A DNA stretch of 9,950 nucleotides. Origin: Gemmatimonadota bacterium. Its GTDB lineage: Bacteria; Gemmatimonadota; Gemmatimonadetes; Gemmatimonadales; GWC2-71-9. The stretch covers positions 8,667 to 18,616 of the forward strand of contig QHVD01000154.1 of NCBI GenBank assembly GCA_003222235.1, written 5' to 3'. Made by a program: the position numbers and the translations under genes. The notes under the pieces were generated by a model. That model did not search any database. It saw only the letters and a program-made list of their open reading frames with translations, and was not told the origin of the DNA. Of this stretch, positions 8,101 through 9,950 are shown one piece after another; positions within the stretch are counted from its first letter, which is position 1, and the number at the start of each line of letters is the position of its first letter.

Positions 8101-8326
8101 GGCCACCGCCTTGGCGCTGGTGCCCCTCGTGGCGAGCGGCGCCATCCCCGGTCACGAGATCGAGTACCCGATGGCGATCGTGATTCTGGGCGGTCTGATC
8201 ACCTCGACGTTGCTCAATCTGTTCGTGGTTCCCAGCCTGTACTTGCGATTTGGGAAAAGCAGGAATGTGGCAGTCCCGCTCCGTCCCATTGACGGATCGA
8301 CGCAGCACAGCACCCAACAGGAGTAG
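5162..8326 (+). CDS. RND efflux permease RND2, HME/CzcA-like, with intact TM4 aspartate pair
   Basis: This gene encodes 1054 aa, full length. It is an inner-membrane proton-driven exporter of the RND superfamily. VDVFPEF (36-42), LGLSAQEVEALVTVPLEQEL (54-73) and the TM4 motif VVVDDAIIDVENI, with Asp416, Asp417, Asp421, Glu423 and Asn424, place it in the CzcA/CusA-like branch. The TM3 Pro382 is present. TM10 reads GIAARNQIMLISHY, with Arg939 at the AcrB Lys940 position. TM2-TM4 cover about 349-415 and a second helix block starts near residue 870. It is a paralogue of RND1: 31 of the first 60 aligned residues are identical by eye, and several DNA blocks of 20-27 bases are identical. It carries a 6-residue insert (DRRKVD) near residue 265 relative to RND1. 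It is probably the catalytically competent member of the pair. The substrate is unknown; a metal cannot be assumed. Confidence 0.95.
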   Translation: MIRSIVAASLRFRFIVVAISAAMLLLGIRQIPSMAVDVFPEFAPEREEIQTICLGLSAQEVEALVTVPLEQELNGVAGLDLMRSKSIADLSSIELLFKPGTDILRARQLVQERIATVIPNLPTWAAPPVLMPPVSVTGRFMKIGLSSKTISLTDMSMTAYWTIRARLLRVPGVANVAIWGERIKMPQVRVDPERMHAHDVSLNQVMEVTADALDVGILYFSHGAVIGTGGFIDTPNQRLGIRSVSPLVRPQDLAQVPISDRRKVDGTPLVLRDVADVVEDTWPLFGDAVINDGPGLMLVVFKYPWANTLQATRDVEAALAELRPGLPGLEIDSSIFRPADFIQLAFDNLTRALVLGCVLVMMVLAAFLFEWRTALISLVAIPLSLVAGGLVLLARGATLNTMILAGFVIAVGVVVDDAIIDVENIVRRLRQHRAAGSARSTAGVILEASLEVRQAIIHATLIDAVVLVPVFFMGGVSGAFFQPMAVSYALAVLASMGVALTLTPVLCLMMLRKAPITRREPPLMRWLKGVYQPVLDGILHRPRPVFIATALIMFAGVAVLPWLGESLFPQFKERDFLMHWITKPGTSVAEERRMATRASRELRSIPGVRNFGSHIGQALLADEVNGVNFGENWISVDPAVDYDKTVAAIEGVVSGYPGLFHNVETYLNESIDEVLSGSKETFVVRIYGPDLKGIHVKADEVEHALAKIPGIVDLHVQLQSEVPEVQVTVNLAAAQRYGIKPGDVRRASATLLQGEEVGDVFRDGKAYDVNVWSTPETRHSLTSIRKLPIDTPGHGHVRLGDVADVRVAPAQSVIYRENDSRRIDVGGNVRGRDLGSVMDELEDRLEEVKFPLGYHAVLLGEYAERQAAQTRLFIFAAGAALGVFLILLASFENARLAVLGFLTLPSALVGGLLATYFTGEVISLGSLVGFLTVFGIAARNQIMLISHYQHLERYEGETFGLALAVRGGRERLSPILMTALATALALVPLVASGAIPGHEIEYPMAIVILGGLITSTLLNLFVVPSLYLRFGKSRNVAVPLRPIDGSTQHSTQQE

Positions 8327-8330
8327 GAGG
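8325..8330 (+). promoter_or_regulatory. Perfect Shine-Dalgarno overlapping the RND2 stop; sets the ABC ATPase start
   Basis: AGGAGG at 8325-8330 includes the last two bases of the RND2 TAG stop (8324-8326) and sits 6 bases before the ATG at 8337. It decides the ATPase start over the in-frame ATG at 8250 inside RND2 and over the later ATG at 8367. A ribosome ending on RND2 would finish on this site, which suggests translational coupling of pump and ABC exporter. Confidence 0.8.
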
Positions 8331-8336
8331 ACGGAG

Positions 8337-9359
8337 ATGCAACACGCCAAAGCAGACGGGCAGCCCATGACTCAGGGCGCCGATGCTCCAGCACCAGGCT
8401 CCAGGACTGCGGTCTTGGTGGCCGAAGGCCTGCAAAAGTCCTATGGGCCGAGACAAGCGCTGCGGGGATTGTCGTTCACCCTGGGGGCCGGCCGGCTCTT
8501 GGGCTTCCTCGGTCCCAACGGGGCGGGGAAAACGACATCGATCCGCATCCTCACGACGATCATGGAGCCCGATGCCGGGCAGTTCACGGTGGACGGGATC
8601 AGTCACAAGTATCCGGAAGAGATCCGTCGCAGGATCGGCGTGCTCCCCGAGACGTTCGGGTTGCCCAAGCAAATGACGGGCATCGAGTACTTGACGTACT
8701 TCGGGCAGCTCTACGGACGCAGCGCGAGGCAAGCGAAGCAGCTCGGTCTGGAGCTGCTGGACGAAGTGGGGCTCAAGCAGCGCGGACGGTCTCTGGTGAG
8801 CACCTACAGTCACGGGATGCGGCAACGCGTCGGCATCGCGCGCGCGCTCATAAACGATCCCATGGTCGTGTTCCTCGACGAACCGACGCTCGGCTTGGAT
8901 CCCCGGGGCCAGCAGGAGCTGCTCGGGCTGGTGAAGCAGATTGCCCAGGAGCGAAGCGCCGGCGTGATCCTGTGCAGCCATCTCTTGACGGAGGTGGAGA
9001 GCGTCTGCGACGACGTCGTCATCCTCAGCTCCGGTGAGATCGTCGCGACCGGATCCGTGAGGGATGTCATTGGACGAACCGAGCGTAACGTCATCCGGAT
9101 CCGCGTCCCGGTGCCGGCGCTGGCGGAATCGCAGCGGGCATTGGGAACGATCCCAGCCGTCAGGAAGGTAGCGGCCGCCAACGGGTCGACGGGTTGGCTG
9201 CGGGTGGAGCTCTCCGAAGTCCTGTCGGATGACCACCAGATCAGCAACGCGATCCTCGAGACCCTGATCCGCGCCAGGATACCGATCCTGAGTTTTGAGC
9301 CGGAAGGCGGGCGGCTACAAGATGTGTTCCTGAACCTGACGGCGCAGGCAATCAAATGA
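8337..9359 (+). CDS. ABC-2-type exporter ATP-binding protein
   Basis: This gene encodes 340 aa. It is the cytoplasmic nucleotide-binding subunit that hydrolyses ATP to drive a membrane permease, probably the product of the next gene. Walker A is GPNGAGKTT (59-67). The signature is YSHGMRQR (157-164), the SxGMRQR variant common in ABC-2 exporters instead of LSGGQ. Walker B is VVFLDEP (177-183), the D-loop LGLDP (185-189), and the H-switch His215 in ILCSHLL. The Q-loop segment reads IGVLPE, as in many relatives. Residues 250-340 form a C-terminal extension after the ATPase domain, typical of this subfamily. A 22-residue tail rich in Ala, Gly and Pro precedes the domain. The gene has a strong RBS overlapping the RND2 stop and shares ATGA (9356-9359) with the permease. 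All catalytic motifs look intact. The substrate is unknown. Confidence 0.95.
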   Translation: MQHAKADGQPMTQGADAPAPGSRTAVLVAEGLQKSYGPRQALRGLSFTLGAGRLLGFLGPNGAGKTTSIRILTTIMEPDAGQFTVDGISHKYPEEIRRRIGVLPETFGLPKQMTGIEYLTYFGQLYGRSARQAKQLGLELLDEVGLKQRGRSLVSTYSHGMRQRVGIARALINDPMVVFLDEPTLGLDPRGQQELLGLVKQIAQERSAGVILCSHLLTEVESVCDDVVILSSGEIVATGSVRDVIGRTERNVIRIRVPVPALAESQRALGTIPAVRKVAAANGSTGWLRVELSEVLSDDHQISNAILETLIRARIPILSFEPEGGRLQDVFLNLTAQAIK

Positions 9360-9950
9360 GCGAGAGACACCCTGGGAACGACCGGCGCCTGGAGCCGACG
9401 GGGGCGGCGTCGCCCACGTGGTGGATCGTGTTCTCGCGGGAGCTGCACGACCTGTGGATCGGAGGAAAGGCGCTGTACTTGATCCTCATCTACGCTGTCC
9501 TGCTGGGAATCTACTCGTAGCTGTTCGCCAGCAATTCGGAGCTGAACCTGCTCCCCCTGAAGCAAATGGTGTTGGAGATCGTCAAGGCCGCCATCGCCGT
9601 CGGGTTGTTCATCTGCCTGATCATCGGCGCGGACAGCTTCAGTGGCGAGCGGGAGCGCGCCACCCTTGAGGGGCTGCTGCTGACGCCGACCAGTCGCCGG
9701 CAGATCGCGCTTGGGAAGTTCCTCGCCGCCGTTTCGCCCTGGCCCGTGGCTGTGGCGATCGCCGTCCCCTACTGGATCGTGCTCTCCAAGGGCGATGCGG
9801 CTCTTGTGCCGGCGCTGCTCTGGGGCCCGGTTCTGGGGAGCCTGCTGGCGCCCGCTTTCGCAGGAGTGGGGATGCTGGTGAGCGTTTGGTGCAACTCCAA
9901 CAAGACCAGCATGCTCGTGAGCCTGGCCCTCTACCTGTTGCTGATCTTTC
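9356..9950 (+). pseudogene. ABC-2-type permease, interrupted by in-frame TAG at codon 55 and cut by the window end
   Basis: The ATG at 9356 overlaps the ATPase stop (ATGA). The first 54 residues contain an amphipathic WWIVFSRELHDLW segment and the start of TM1 (ALYLILIYAVLLGIYS). A TAG follows at 9518-9520. The same frame then stays open for 143 codons to the window edge and is clearly permease. It holds the rest of the TM1 exit loop (LFASNSELNLLPL), TM2 (IAVGLFICLIIGADSF), the ABC-2 hallmark SGERERATLEGLLLTPTSRR, and further helices. There is no frameshift, so one base substitution explains the stop; Tyr (TAC/TAT) is the likely original residue by memory of relatives. It may be a nonsense mutation, a sequencing or assembly error, or a read-through site. 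A restart at ATG 9566 is possible but has no clear RBS and would lose TM1. It would form the membrane channel partner of the ATPase. Confidence 0.85.

Noticed and set aside
1478..8326. Naming the RND genes as czcA or cusA metal pumps
   Set aside because: The HME-like hallmarks set the branch, but no metal-binding residues, metal sensor or standard CusB/CusC partners are visible, so the substrate is left open.
8250..8336. Earlier in-frame ATG for the ABC ATPase, adding 29 residues
   Set aside because: It would overlap RND2 by 77 bases and lacks a good RBS, whereas AGGAGG at 8325-8330 is ideally placed for the ATG at 8337.
8214..9236. 340-aa open frame on the minus strand opposite the ABC ATPase
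   Set aside because: The plus strand carries all ABC motifs; the antisense protein is low-complexity and unlike any family I recognise.
9518..9520. Genome-wide reassignment of UAG to a sense codon
   Set aside because: TAG ends two other genes here. Reading through 8324 would run RND2 far into the overlapping ATPase gene in the wrong frame, so UAG acts as a normal stop.
1..9950. tRNA, rRNA, CRISPR, insertion sequences or attachment sites
   Set aside because: Nearly every base is covered by protein-coding genes and no repeat arrays, inverted terminal repeats or transposase-like frames were seen.

Overview
The window is a single, tightly packed, plus-strand gene cluster in GC-rich DNA with strong G/C third-position bias. 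It has no RNA genes, mobile elements or CRISPR, and no gap between genes longer than about 41 bases. A DUF5916-type outer-membrane protein at the left edge, lipoproteins and RND pumps indicate a Gram-negative bacterium. The gene mix would fit Acidobacteriota or a related GC-rich lineage such as Gemmatimonadota or NC10. That placement is an inference from gene content and is weak.

Layout, left to right: (1) 2-583, the C-terminal end of a DUF5916-like outer-membrane beta-barrel protein; (2) 567-1481, a 304-aa secreted lipoprotein of an uncharacterised family, overlapping gene 1; (3) 1478-4648, an RND permease (RND1) joined to gene 2 by an ATGA overlap; (4) 4690-5139, a 149-aa lipoprotein-like 'mini-adaptor' that resembles only the outer parts of an RND periplasmic adaptor; (5) 5162-8326, a second RND permease (RND2), paralogous to RND1; (6) 8337-9359, an ABC-2-type ATPase whose Shine-Dalgarno overlaps the RND2 stop codon; (7) 9356-9950, the start of an ABC-2 permease, again joined by ATGA but interrupted by an in-frame TAG at codon 55, and running off the window.

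The close spacing suggests one transcription unit for an envelope export system. It would hold two unequal RND permeases, a stripped-down adaptor, an ABC exporter and at least one exported lipoprotein. No TolC-like channel and no full-length adaptor is visible. The most interesting points are the mini-adaptor between two RND genes and the loss in RND1 of conserved transport-core residues that RND2 keeps: a TM4 Asp is Tyr, a TM3 Pro is Val, and the TM10 basic position is Cys. This suggests an active/degenerate pair, perhaps a hetero-oligomeric pump. The amber codon in the ABC permease is the third point. Substrates cannot be read from the sequence.
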